64,000 nt of DNA, taken from NCBI GenBank assembly GCA_949361645.1, contig OX442428.1:3397847-3461846 (forward strand), given 5' to 3'. The stretch comes from Spongilla lacustris. Lineage: Eukaryota > Porifera > Demospongiae > Spongillida > Spongillidae. Shown in pieces: positions 20,196-33,900 of the stretch (position 1 is the first letter of the stretch; each line of letters opens with the position of its first letter). The translations under genes and the position numbers were made by a program. The notes below the pieces were generated by a model. The model worked only from the letters and a program-made list of their open reading frames with translations. It was not told the origin of the DNA and ran no database searches.

Positions 20196-21319
20196 ATGGT
20201 GTTCCCATGGCTACTCCTGTAAGCTGATGGTATGGTTGTCCGTTAATAGTAAATGTGTTGTTTTTAAGTACGAAGTTGAGTAATTGTCTTGTCACGTGTT
20301 TAGGGAGTCCAATGATTTCGTTGTATTGCAAAAGTGCATTTATGCCTTGCTCTTGCGGAATGGTAGTATATAGACTCTTTACGTCTATAGATACAAGGAG
20401 CACCTGTTCAGATGGTGGTATTGTTGTCTTGCTAAGTATATTAATGAGGGCTTGAGAATTTTTTAGGTGTGATGGTGCTAGGGGGACGATATTCTTGAAA
20501 TAATGGTCTATGTATTTTGAAATATTTGTCGTTGCTCCGTTGATGCCTGCCACTTCAGGTCTTACCGTGATTGGGTTTTTGTGTATTTTATATGGAAAGT
20601 ATATATATATTGGGTTTGAACTGGATCGGGTGGCTTCATGAACTCATATTCAAATTTATCTATGTATCCTGTGAAGTATAATTCTTTTATGTAATTTGTT
20701 ATATTTGCTGCAAGTAATGGTGTTGGGTCCTGGTCCAGTTTTGAATATGTAGTTTCCTCTGACAGGTGATTGTTGCCGTCAGTAATGTATTTGTCTCTGT
20801 TTGTTATAGTAAGGGTAGATCCTTTATCAGCTTTTTTAATAATTATTTCTTCTTTTCTTTGTTTAAGTAATTTTATTCTTCTTGAACTGTTAAATTATCT
20901 GTTATTTTGAAATGTGGCTTGTTGCAATGGATCATGTGGTGGGGTTATAACTGGATTTCTTTTTGAATGAATTTGGTTGTTGAGTGTTGTCTTGAAATAA
21001 ATAGTCAAGACTTATTGTTCTTTTATATTGTTCAATTGATGTAAGGGTCTCAAGTTGCCTGTTGGTATTGATCCGAAAAGGAGTCCTTTTTCTAAAATTG
21101 CTATTTCATCTTCTGTGAGCGGTACATTTGATAAGTTCATAATGTGTGTCAGCTTTTGGTTTCTGCTTTTATTGTTAGGTATCCTATTTTTGGGGTGACA
21201 TTTTCGTGTGGGTCTTGTTCTTGTTTGTATGTTCTTTTCGGCGGAGCCATCAAATGGTTCGGGGTCATCACATATTATATAATTTAAGTGGGAGGGGCCA
21301 ACTTGCATTGGTCCTTCAT
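20196..21319 (-). mobile_element. Truncated Penelope-like element, PLE-1
   Basis: On the minus strand the sequence encodes the N-terminal part of a Penelope-like ORF2: EPFDGSA near the start, then PLTEDEIAIL, a KADKGSTLT-like block, PPDPVQTQYIY, and RT motifs VSIDVKSLYTTIP and GVAMGTP, where it meets the gap. It belongs to the same family as PLE-2. A frameshift lies in a TATATA stretch near 20600, and the frame is also broken between about 20600 and 21012, so it is not functional. Just upstream of the EPFDGSA start the sequence continues through GPMQVGPSHLN, which in PLE-2 occurs only at the opposite end of the element. The 5' side abuts the satellite at about 21319. Confidence 0.85.
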
Positions 21320-23649
21320 GATTTAACATAGTTTATCATAAACCATTCAATGGTAAATTAAATCTAATACACTCAGACATACTATCCATATGGAAATAGA
21401 TTTACTAACTAGTAATGGTCTACTTATAAAAAGTCGTTGTTATGATTTTAATAATACTGTATGCATTGTGAATATCTCAGTTTAGAAATAACACATATGG
21501 TTTATAATAGTTAGTAATAAACCATTCAATGGTAAATTAAATCTAATGCACACAGACATACTATCCATATGGAAATAGATTTACTAATATGTAATGGTTT
21601 TATTATTAATAGTCATTATGATTTTAATGATACTACCTCCATTGTGAATATCTCAGTTTAGAAATAACACTTATAGTTTAACATAGTTTATCATAAACCA
21701 TTCAATGGAAAATTAAATCTAATACACTCAGACATACTATCCATATGGAAATAGATTTACTAACTAGTAATGGTCTACTTATTAAAAGTCGTTATTATGA
21801 TTTTAAAGATACTACATGCATTGTGAATATCTCAGTTTAGAAATAACACTTATGGTTTAACATAGTTTATCATAAACCATTCAATGGTAAATTACATCTA
21901 ATACACTCAGACATACTATCCATATGGAAATAGAATTACTAATTAGTAATGGTCTACTTATAAAAAGTCGTTATTATGATTTTAATCATACTATATGCAT
22001 TGTGAATATCTCAGTTTACAAATAACACTTTTAGTTTAACATAGTTTATCATAAACCATTGAATGGTAAATTAAATCTAATTAAAATGGTAAATTAAATG
22101 TAATACACTCAGACATACTATTCATATGGAAATAGATTTACTAATATGTAATGGTTTAATTATTAATAGTCGTTATTATGATTTTAATGATACTACATGC
22201 ATTGTGAATATCTCAGTTTAGTAATTACACTTATGGTTTAACATAGTTTATTTTAAACCATTCAATGGTAAATTAAATCTAATACACTCAGACATACTAT
22301 TAATATAGAAATAGATTTACTAATATGTAATGGTTTAATTATTAATAGTCGTTATTATAATACTACATGCATTGTGATTATCTCAGTTTAGAAATAACAC
22401 TTATGGTTTAAAATAGTTTATCATAAACCATTCAATGGTGAATTAAATCTAATACACTCAGGCATACTATTCATATGGAAATAGATTTACTAATATGTAA
22501 ATGGTTTAATTATTAATAATCGTTATTATGATTTCAATGATACTACATGCATTGTGAATATCTCAGTTTAGTAGTAACACTTATGGTTTTACATGGTGTA
22601 TCATAAACCGAATAATGGTAAATAAAATCTAATACACTCAGACTAACTATCCATATGCTAATAGATTTACTAACTAGTAATGGTCTACTTAATAAAAGTT
22701 GTTGTTATGATTTTAATGATACTACATGCATTGTGAATATCTTAGTTTAGAAATAACACTTATGGTTTAAAATGGATTGTTATAAACCATTCAATGGTAA
22801 ATTAAATCTAATACACTCAGGCATACTATTCATATGGAAATAGATTTACTAATATGTAATGGTTTAATTATTAATAGTCGTTATTGTGATTTGAATGACA
22901 CTACATGCATTGTGAATATCTCAGTTTAGAAATAACACTGATGGTTTAACATGGTTTATCATAAACCGAATAATGGTAAATTAAATCTAATACACTAAGA
23001 CATACTATCCATATGGATATAGATTTACTTGCTAGTAATGGTCTAGTTATTAAAAGTCGTTATTATGATTTTAATGATACTATATGTAATGTGAATATCT
23101 CAGTTTAGAAATAACGCTTATGGTTTAACTTAGTTTATCATAAACCATTCAATGGTAAATTAAATCTAACACACTCAGACATACTATCCATATGGAAATA
23201 GATTTACTATCTAGTAATGGTCTACTTATAAAATGTCGTTATTATGATTTTAATAATACTGTATGCAATGTGAATATCTCAGTTTAGAAATAACACTTAT
23301 GGTTTAAAATGGTTAGTTATAAACGATTCAATGGTAAATTAAATCCAATACACTCTAATCCATATAGAAATAGATTTACTAATATGTAATGGTTTTATTA
23401 TTAATAGTCGTTATTGTGATTTTATTGATACTACATGCATTGTGATTATCTCAGTTTAGAAATAACACTTATGGCTTAACATATATTATCATAAACCATT
23501 CAATGGTAAATTAAATCTAATACACTCAGGCATACTATTCAGATGACAATAGATTTACTAATATGTAATGGTTTAATTATTAATAGTCGTTATTATGATT
23601 TTAATGATACTACATGCATTGTGAATATCTCAGTTTAGAAATAACACTT

Positions 23650-26600
23650 ATGGTTTAACATAGTTTATCATAAACCATTCAATGGTAAATTACATCTAAT
23701 ACACTCAGACATACTATCCATATGGAAATAGAATTACGAACTAGTAATGGTCTACTTATAAAAAGTCGTTTTTATGATTTTAATCATACTATATGCATTG
23801 TGAATATCTCAGTTTAGAAATAACACTTTTAGTTTAACATAGTTTATCATAAACCATTGAATGGTAAATTAAATCTAATTAAAATGGTAAATTAAATCTA
23901 ATACACTCAGACATACTATTCATATGGAAATAGATTTACTAATATGTAATGGTTTAATTATGAATAGTCGTTATTATGATTTTAATGATACTACATGCAT
24001 TGTGAATATCTCAGTTTAGTAATTACACTTATGGTTTAACATAGTTTATTTTAAACCATTCAATGGTAAATTAAATCTAATACACTCAGACATACTATTA
24101 ATATAGAAATAGATTTACTAATATGTAATGGTTTAATTATTAATAGTCGTTATTATGATTTTAATAATACTACATGCATTGTGATTATCTCAGTTTAGAA
24201 ATAACACTTATGGTTTAAAATAGTTTATCATAAACCATTCAATGGTGAATTAAATCTAATACACTCAGGCATACTATTCATATGGATATAGATTTACTAA
24301 TATGTAATGGTTTAATTATTAATAATCGTTATTATGATTTCAATGATACTACATGCATTGTGAATATCTCAGTTTAGTAGTAACACTTATGGTTTTACAT
24401 GGTGTATCATAAACCGAATAATGGTAAATAAAATCTAATACACTCAGACTAACTATCCATATGCTAATAGATTTACTAACTAGTAATGGTCTACTTAATA
24501 AAAGTTGTTGTTATGATTTTAGTGATACTACATGCATTGTGAATATCTTAGTTTAGTAATAACACTTATGGTTTAAAATGGATTGTTATAAACCATTCAA
24601 TGGTAAATTAAATCTAATACACTCAGGCATACTATTCATATGGAAATAGATTTACTAATATGTAATGGTTTAATTATTAATAGTCGTTATTGTGATTTGA
24701 ATGACACTACATGCATTGTGAATATCTCAGTTTAGAAATAACACTGATGGTTTAACATCGTTTATCATAAAGCGAATAATGGTAAATTAAATCTAATACA
24801 CTAAGACATACTATCCATATGGATATAGATTTACTTGCTAGTAATGGTCTATTTATTAAAAGTCGTTATTATGATTTTAATGATACTATATGTAATGTGA
24901 ATATCTCAGTTTAGAAATAACGCTTATGTTTTAACTTAGTTTATCATAAACCATTCAATGGTAAATTAAATCTAACACACTCAGACATACTATCCATATG
25001 GAAATAGATTTACTATCTAGTAATGGTCTACTTATAAAATGTCGTTATTATGATTTTAATAATACTGTATGCAATGTGAATATCTCAGTTTAGAAATAAC
25101 ACTTATGGTTTAAAATGGTTAGTTATAAACGATTCAATGGTAAAATAAATCCAATACACTCTAATCCATATAGAAATAGATTTACTAATATGTAATGGTT
25201 TAATTATTAATAGTCGTTATTGTGATTTTATTGATAATACATGCATTGTGATTATCTCAGTTTAGAAATAACACTTATGGTTTAACATATATTATCATAA
25301 ACCATTCAATGGTAAATTAAATCTAATACACTCCGGCATACTATTCAGATGACAATAGATTTACTAATATGTAATGGTTTAATTATTAATAGTCGTTATT
25401 ATGATTTTAATGATACTACATGCATTGTGAATATCTCAGTTTAGAAATAACACTTATGGTTTAACATAGTTTATTATAAACCATGCAATGGTAAATTAAA
25501 TCTAATACACTCAGACATACTATCCATATAGAAATAGATTTACCAACTAGTAATGATCTACTTATAAAATGTCGTTATTGTGTTTATAATGATACTATAT
25601 GCAATGTGAATATCTTAGTTTAGAAATAACACTAATGGTTTAACATAGTTTATCATGAACCATTCAATGGTAAATTAAATCTAATACACTCAGGCATACT
25701 ATTCATATGGAAATAAATTTACTAATGTGTAATGGTTTAATTATTAAAAGTCGTTATTATGATTTTAATGATACTACATGCATTGTGATTATCTCAGTTT
25801 AAAAATAACACTTATGTTTTAACATAGTTTAAATAAACCATTCAATGGTAAATTAAATCTAATACACTCAGGCATACTATTCATATGGAAATAGATTTAC
25901 TAATATGTTATGGTTTAATAATAATAGTCGTTATTACGATTTTACTGATACTACATGCATTTTGAATATCTCAGTTTAGATAGAAATAGATTTACTAATA
26001 TGTAATGGTTTAATTATTAAAAGTCGTTATTATCATTTTAATGATACTACATGCATTGTGATTATCTTAGTTTAGAAATAACACTTATGGTTTAACATAG
26101 TTTAACATGAACCATTTAATGGTAAATTAAATCTAATACACTCAGGCATACTATTCATATGGAAATAGATTTACTAATATGTAATGGTTTAATTATTAAT
26201 AGTCATTATTATGAAATTAATGATCTTACATGCATTGTGAATATCTCAGTTTAGAAAGAACACATGGTTTAACATAGTTTATCATAAACCATTCAATGGT
26301 AAATTAAATCTAATACACTGAGACATACTATCCATATGGACAAAGATTTACTAACTAGTAATGGTCTACTTATAAAAAGTCGTTATTATGATTACAATGA
26401 TATTATATGCATTGTGAATATCTCAGTTTAGAAATAACACTTTGGGTTTAAATTGGTTTATTATAAACCATTCAATGGTAAATTAAATCTAATACACTCA
26501 GACATATTATCCATTTAGAAATAGATTTACTAATGTGTAATGTTTTAATTATTAAAAGTCGTTATTGTGATTTTAATGATACTACATGCATTGTGAATAT

Positions 26601-26800
26601 CTCAGTTTAGAAGTAACACTTATGGTTTAAAATAGTTAGTTGTAAACCATTCAATGGTAAATTAAATCTAAAACACTCAGGCATACTATCCATATAGAAA
26701 TAGATTTACTAATATGTAATGGTTTAATTATTCATAGTCGTTATTATGATTTTAATGATACTATATGTATTGTGAATGTCTCAGTTTAGAAATAACACTG
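23650..26800 (+). repeat. Higher-order repeat copy 1 (about 3.15 kb)
   Basis: This block and the next share monomer-specific variants at a constant offset of 3151 bp: TACATCTAAT at 23691 and 26842, TAGATTTACT at 26701 and 29852. It contains about 17.6 monomers. A shorter, more diverged relative (about 1.8 kb) precedes it at 21870-23650. Confidence 0.85.
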
Positions 26801-29800
26801 ATGGTTTAACATAGTTTATCATAAACCATTCAATGGTAAATTACATCTAATACACTCAGACATACTATCCATATGGAAATAGAATTACGAACTAGTAATG
26901 GTCTACTTATAAAAAGTCGTTTTTATGATTTTAATCATACTATATGCATTGTGAATATCTCAGTTTAGAAATAACACTTTTAGTTTAACATAGTTTATCA
27001 TAAACCATTGAATGGTAAATTAAATCTAATTAAAATGGTAAATTAAATCTAATACACTCAGACATACTATTCATATGGAAATAGATTTACTAATATGTAA
27101 TGGTTTAATTATGAATAGTCGTTATTATGATTTTAATGATACTACATGCATTGTGAATATCTCAGTTTAGTAATTACACTTATGGTTTAACATAGTTTAT
27201 TTTAAACCATTCAATGGTAAATTAAATCTAATACACTCAGACATACTATTAATATAGAAATAGATTTACTAATATGTAATGGTTTAATTATTAATAGTCG
27301 TTATTATGATTTTAATAATACTACATGCATTGTGATTATCTCAGTTTAGAAATAACACTTATGGTTTAAAATAGTTTATCATAAACCATTCAATGGTGAA
27401 TTAAATCTAATACACTCAGGCATACTATTCATATGGATATAGATTTACTAATATGTAATGGTTTAATTATTAATAATCGTTATTATGATTTCAATGATAC
27501 TACATGCATTGTGAATATCTCAGTTTAGTAGTAACACTTATGGTTTTACATGGTGTATCATAAACCGAATAATGGTAAATAAAATCTAATACACTCAGAC
27601 TAACTATCCATATGCTAATAGATTTACTAACTAGTAATGGTCTACTTAATAAAAGTTGTTGTTATGATTTTAGTGATACTACATGCATTGTGAATATCTT
27701 AGTTTAGTAATAACACTTATGGTTTAAAATGGATTGTTATAAACCATTCAATGGTAAATTAAATCTAATACACTCAGGCATACTATTCATATGGAAATAG
27801 ATTTACTAATATGTAATGGTTTAATTATTAATAGTCGTTATTGTGATTTGAATGACACTACATGCATTGTGAATATCTCAGTTTAGAAATAACACTGATG
27901 GTTTAACATCGTTTATCATAAAGCGAATAATGGTAAATTAAATCTAATACACTAAGACATACTATCCATATGGATATAGATTTACTTGCTAGTAATGGTC
28001 TATTTATTAAAAGTCGTTATTATGATTTTAATGATACTATATGTAATGTGAATATCTCAGTTTAGAAATAACGCTTATGTTTTAACTTAGTTTATCATAA
28101 ACCATTCAATGGTAAATTAAATCTAACACACTCAGACATACTATCCATATGGAAATAGATTTACTATCTAGTAATGGTCTACTTATAAAATGTCGTTATT
28201 ATGATTTTAATAATACTGTATGCAATGTGAATATCTCAGTTTAGAAATAACACTTATGGTTTAAAATGGTTAGTTATAAACGATTCAATGGTAAAATAAA
28301 TCCAATACACTCTAATCCATATAGAAATAGATTTACTAATATGTAATGGTTTAATTATTAATAGTCGTTATTGTGATTTTATTGATAATACATGCATTGT
28401 GATTATCTCAGTTTAGAAATAACACTTATGGTTTAACATATATTATCATAAACCATTCAATGGTAAATTAAATCTAATACACTCCGGCATACTATTCAGA
28501 TGACAATAGATTTACTAATATGTAATGGTTTAATTATTAATAGTCGTTATTATGATTTTAATGATACTACATGCATTGTGAATATCTCAGTTTAGAAATA
28601 ACACTTATGGTTTAACATAGTTTATTATAAACCATGCAATGGTAAATTAAATCTAATACACTCAGACATACTATCCATATAGAAATAGATTTACCAACTA
28701 GTAATGATCTACTTATAAAATGTCGTTATTGTGTTTATAATGATACTATATGCAATGTGAATATCTTAGTTTAGAAATAACACTAATGGTTTAACATAGT
28801 TTATCATGAACCATTCAATGGTAAATTAAATCTAATACACTCAGGCATACTATTCATATGGAAATAAATTTACTAATGTGTAATGGTTTAATTATTAAAA
28901 GTCGTTATTATGATTTTAATGATACTACATGCATTGTGATTATCTCAGTTTAAAAATAACACTTATGTTTTAACATAGTTTAAATAAACCATTCAATGGT
29001 AAATTAAATCTAATACACTCAGGCATACTATTCATATGGAAATAGATTTACTAATATGTTATGGTTTAATAATAATAGTCGTTATTACGATTTTACTGAT
29101 ACTACATGCATTTTGAATATCTCAGTTTAGATAGAAATAGATTTACTAATATGTAATGGTTTAATTATTAAAAGTCGTTATTATCATTTTAATGATACTA
29201 CATGCATTGTGATTATCTTAGTTTAGAAATAACACTTATGGTTTAACATAGTTTAACATGAACCATTTAATGGTAAATTAAATCTAATACACTCAGGCAT
29301 ACTATTCATATGGAAATAGATTTACTAATATGTAATGGTTTAATTATTAATAGTCATTATTATGAAATTAATGATCTTACATGCATTGTGAATATCTCAG
29401 TTTAGAAAGAACACATGGTTTAACATAGTTTATCATAAACCATTCAATGGTAAATTAAATCTAATACACTGAGACATACTATCCATATGGACAAAGATTT
29501 ACTAACTAGTAATGGTCTACTTATAAAAAGTCGTTATTATGATTACAATGATATTATATGCATTGTGAATATCTCAGTTTAGAAATAACACTTTGGGTTT
29601 AAATTGGTTTATTATAAACCATTCAATGGTAAATTAAATCTAATACACTCAGACATATTATCCATTTAGAAATAGATTTACTAATGTGTAATGTTTTAAT
29701 TATTAAAAGTCGTTATTGTGATTTTAATGATACTACATGCATTGTGAATATCTCAGTTTAGAAGTAACACTTATGGTTTAAAATAGTTAGTTGTAAACCA

Positions 29801-29950
29801 TTCAATGGTAAATTAAATCTAAAACACTCAGGCATACTATCCATATAGAAATAGATTTACTAATATGTAATGGTTTAATTATTCATAGTCGTTATTATGA
29901 TTTTAATGATACTATATGTATTGTGAATGTCTCAGTTTAGAAATAACACT
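26801..29950 (+). repeat. Higher-order repeat copy 2 (about 3.15 kb)
   Basis: Nearly base-for-base copy of the preceding block, including irregular monomers such as the shortened one at 25975-25985 (29126-29136 here). This implies a recent unequal exchange or amplification. Confidence 0.85.
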
Positions 29951-30902
29951 GATGGTTTAACATAGTTTATCATAAACTATTCAATGGTAAATTAAATCTA
30001 ATACACTCAGACATACAATCCATATGGAAATAAATTTACTATCTAGTAATGGTCTACTTATAAAATGTCGTTATTATGATTTTAATAATATTTTATGCAA
30101 TGTGAATATCTCAGTTTAGAAATAACACGTATGGTTTAAAATGATTAGTTATGAACGATTCAATGGTAAATTATATCTAATACACTCAGACATACAATCC
30201 ATATGGAAATAGACATACTACTATGTAATGGTTTAATTATTAATAGTATTCTAATGATACTACATGCATTGTGAATATCTCAGTTTAGAAATAACACTTA
30301 TGGTTTAACGTAGTTTATCATAAACCATTCAATGGTAAATTAAATCTAATACATTCAGGCATACTATTCATATGGCAATAGATTTACTAATATGTAATGG
30401 TTAAATCATTAACAGTCGTTGTTATGATTTTAATGATACTACATGCATTGTGATACTACATGCATTGTGAATATCTCAGTTCAGAAATAACACTGATGGA
30501 TTAACATGGTTTATCATAAACCGAATAATTGTAAATTAAATCTAATACACTCATACATACTATCCACATGGAAGTAGATTTAATAACTAGTAATGGTCTA
30601 GTTATTAAAAGTCGTTATTATGATTATAATGATACTATATGCATTGTGAATATCTCAGTTTAGAAATAACAGTTAGGGTTTTAAATGGTTTATTATAAAC
30701 CATTCAATGGTAAATTAAATCTAATACACTAAGACATATTATTCATATAGGAATAGATTTACTAATATGTAATGGTGTGATTATTAAAAGTAATTATGAT
30801 TTTAATCATACTACATGCATTGTGATTATCTCAGTTTAGAAACAACACTTATGGTTTAACATAGTTTTATATAAACCATTCAATGGTAAATTAAATCTAA
30901 TA

Positions 30903-30948
30903 CACTCAGGCATAATATTCATATGGATATTATGTCAGAGTGCATTGG
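30903..30948. repeat. Inversion junction between satellite orientations
   Basis: The array switches strand at a CATATG palindrome. Arms CACTCAGGCATAATATTCAT and, in reverse complement, CACTCTGACATAATATCCAT flank it with few mismatches. Left of it monomers are orientation A, right of it orientation B. Confidence 0.85.
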
Positions 30949-33900
30949 ATTTAATATACCATTGAATGGTTTATGATAAACCATGTTAAACCATGTGTTA
31001 TTTCCACACTGAGATATTCACAATAGGTATACTATCATTAAAATCACAATAAGTACATATAATAACTAAACAATTACTAGTTAGTAAATCTAGATACATA
31101 TGGATAGTATGTCTGAGTGTATTAGATTTAATTTACCATTGAATGGTTTATGATAAACCATGTTAAACCATAAGTGTTATTTCCACACTGAGATATTTAC
31201 AATAGGTATACTATCATTAAAATCATAATAAGTACATATAATAACTAAACCATTACTAGTTAGTAAATCTAGATACATATGGATAGTATGTCTGAGGGTA
31301 CTAGATTTAATTTACCATTGAATGGTTTATGATAAACCATGTTAAACCATAAGTGTTATTTCCACACTGAGATATTCACAATTGGTATACTATCATTGAA
31401 ATCATAATAGGTACGTTTAATAATTAAACCATTACTGGTTAGTAAATCCAGATACATATGGTTAGTATATCTGAGTGTATTAGATTTAATTTACCATTGA
31501 ATGGTTTATGATAAACCATGTTAAACCATAAGTGTTATTTCCACACTGAGATACTCACAATAGGTATACTATCATTAAAATCATAATAAGAACATTTAAT
31601 AAACAAACCATTACTAGTTAGTAAATCTAGATACATATGGATAGTATGTCTGAGTGCATAGGATTTAATTTACCATTGAATGGTTTATGATAAACCATGT
31701 TAAACCATGTGTTATTTCCACACAGATACTCACAATAGGTAAACTATCATTAAAATCACAATAAGTACGTTTAATAACTAAACTATTGCTAGTTAGTAAA
31801 TCTAGATACATATGGATAGTATGTCAGGGTTTATTAGACTTAACTTACCATTGAAAGATTTATGATAAACCATGTTAAACCATAAGTGTTATTTCCGCAA
31901 TGAGATATTCACAATAGGTATACTATCAGTAAAATCATAGTAACAACTTTTAATAATTAAACCATTAATAGTTAGTAAATCTAGATACATATGGATACTA
32001 AGTCTGAATGTATTAGATTTAATTTACCATTGAATGGTTTATAATTAGTAAATCTAGATACATATGGATAGTATGTCTGAGTGTATTAGATTTAATTTAC
32101 CATTGAATGGTTTATGATCAACCATGTTAAACCATAAGTGTTATTTCCACACTGAGATATTCACAATTACTATACTATCATTAAAATTATAATAATTACA
32201 ATGAATAATTAAACCATAAACAGTTAGTAAATCCAGATACACATGGATAGTATGTCTTAGTGTATTAAATTTAATTTGACATTGAATGGTTTATGCTAAA
32301 TCATGTTAAACCATAAGTGTTATTTCCACACTGAGATATTCACAATTGGTATACTATTATTTAAATCGTAATAACGACGTTTAATAATTAAACCATTACT
32401 AGTTAGTAAATGTAGATACACATGGATAGTATGTCTGAGTGTATTAGATTTCATTTACCATTGAATTGTTTATGATAAACCATGTTAAACCATAAGTGTT
32501 ATTTCCACACTGAGATATTCACAATAGGTATACTATCATTAAAATCATAATAAGTACATTTAATAATTAAACCATTACAAGTTAGTAAATCTAGAAACAT
32601 ATGGATAGTATGTCTGAGTGCATTGGATTTAATTTACCATTGAATTGTTTATGATAAACCATGTTAAACCATAAGTGTTATTTCCACACTGAGATATTCA
32701 CAATAGGTATACTATCACTAAAATCATAATAAGTACATTTAATAATTAAACCATTACTAGTTAGTAAATCTAGATACATATGGATAGTATGTCTGAGTGT
32801 ATTAGATTTAATTTACCATTGAATGGTTTATAATAAACCATGTTAAACCATAAGTGTTATTTCCACACTGAGATATTCACAATTGTTATACTATCATTTA
32901 TATCATAATAAGTACATTTAATAACTAAACCATTACTAGTTAGTAAATCTAGATACATATGGATAGTATGTCTGAGTGCATTGGATTTAATTTACCATTG
33001 AATGGTTTATGATAAACCATGTTAAACCATAAGTGTTATTTCCACACTGACAATAGGTATACTATCATTTAAATCATAATAAGTACCATTTAATAATTAA
33101 ACCATTACTAGTTAGTAAATCAAGACACATATGGATAGTATGTCTGAGTGTATGGGGTTATTTTACCATTGAATGGTTTGTGATAAACCATGTTAAACCA
33201 TAAGTGTTATTTCCACACTGAGATATTCACAATAGGTATACTATCATTAAAATCATAATAAGTACATTTAATAATTAAACCATTACTAGTTGTTAAATCT
33301 AGATACATATGGATAGTATGTCTGAGTGCATTGGATTTAATTTACCATTGAATGGTTTATAATAAACCATGTTAAACCATAAGTGTTATTTCCACACTGA
33401 GATATTCACAATAGGTATACTATCATTAAAATCATAATAAGTACATATAATAACTAAACCATTACTAGTTAGTAAATCCAGATACATATGGATGAATTAT
33501 CTGAATGTATTAGATTTAATTTACCATTGAATGGTTTATGATAAACCATGTTAAACCATAAGTGTTATTTCCACACTGAGATATTCACAATAGGTATACT
33601 ATCATTTAAATCATAATAAGTACATAAAATAACTAAACCATTACTAGTTAGTAAATCTAGATACATATGGATAGTATGTCTGAGTGCATTGGATTTAATT
33701 TACCATTGAATGCTTTATGATAAACCATGTTAAACCATAAGTGTTATTTCCACACTAAGATATTCACAATAGGTATACTATCATTAAAATCATTATAAGT
33801 ACATTTAATAATTAAACCATTACTAGTTAGTAAATCTAGATACATATGGATAGTATGTCTGAGTGCATTGGATTTAATTTACAATTGAATGGTTTATGAT

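Larger units (their letters stand above)
21320..30925 (+). repeat. Satellite array, orientation A (about 179-bp monomers)
   Basis: About 54 tandem monomers of 176-180 bp; for example, AAACCATTCAATGG recurs at intervals of 179, 176 and 179 bp at the start. The sequence is AT-rich with conserved dyads: ACCATTCAATGGT, TCCATATGGA in many copies, and TTACTAACTAGTAAT. No sustained open frame. Orientation A monomers carry TTTAGAAATAACAC where the other array has the complement of TGTTATTTCCACACT, so the two arrays are distinct subfamilies. Some monomers have short deletions or a partial duplication of about 23 bp (22066, 23866, 27017). Confidence 0.97.

Noticed and set aside
19954..20227. Frames spanning the N gap
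   Set aside because: They run through undetermined bases; only the RT-like part above 20195 on the minus strand is real.
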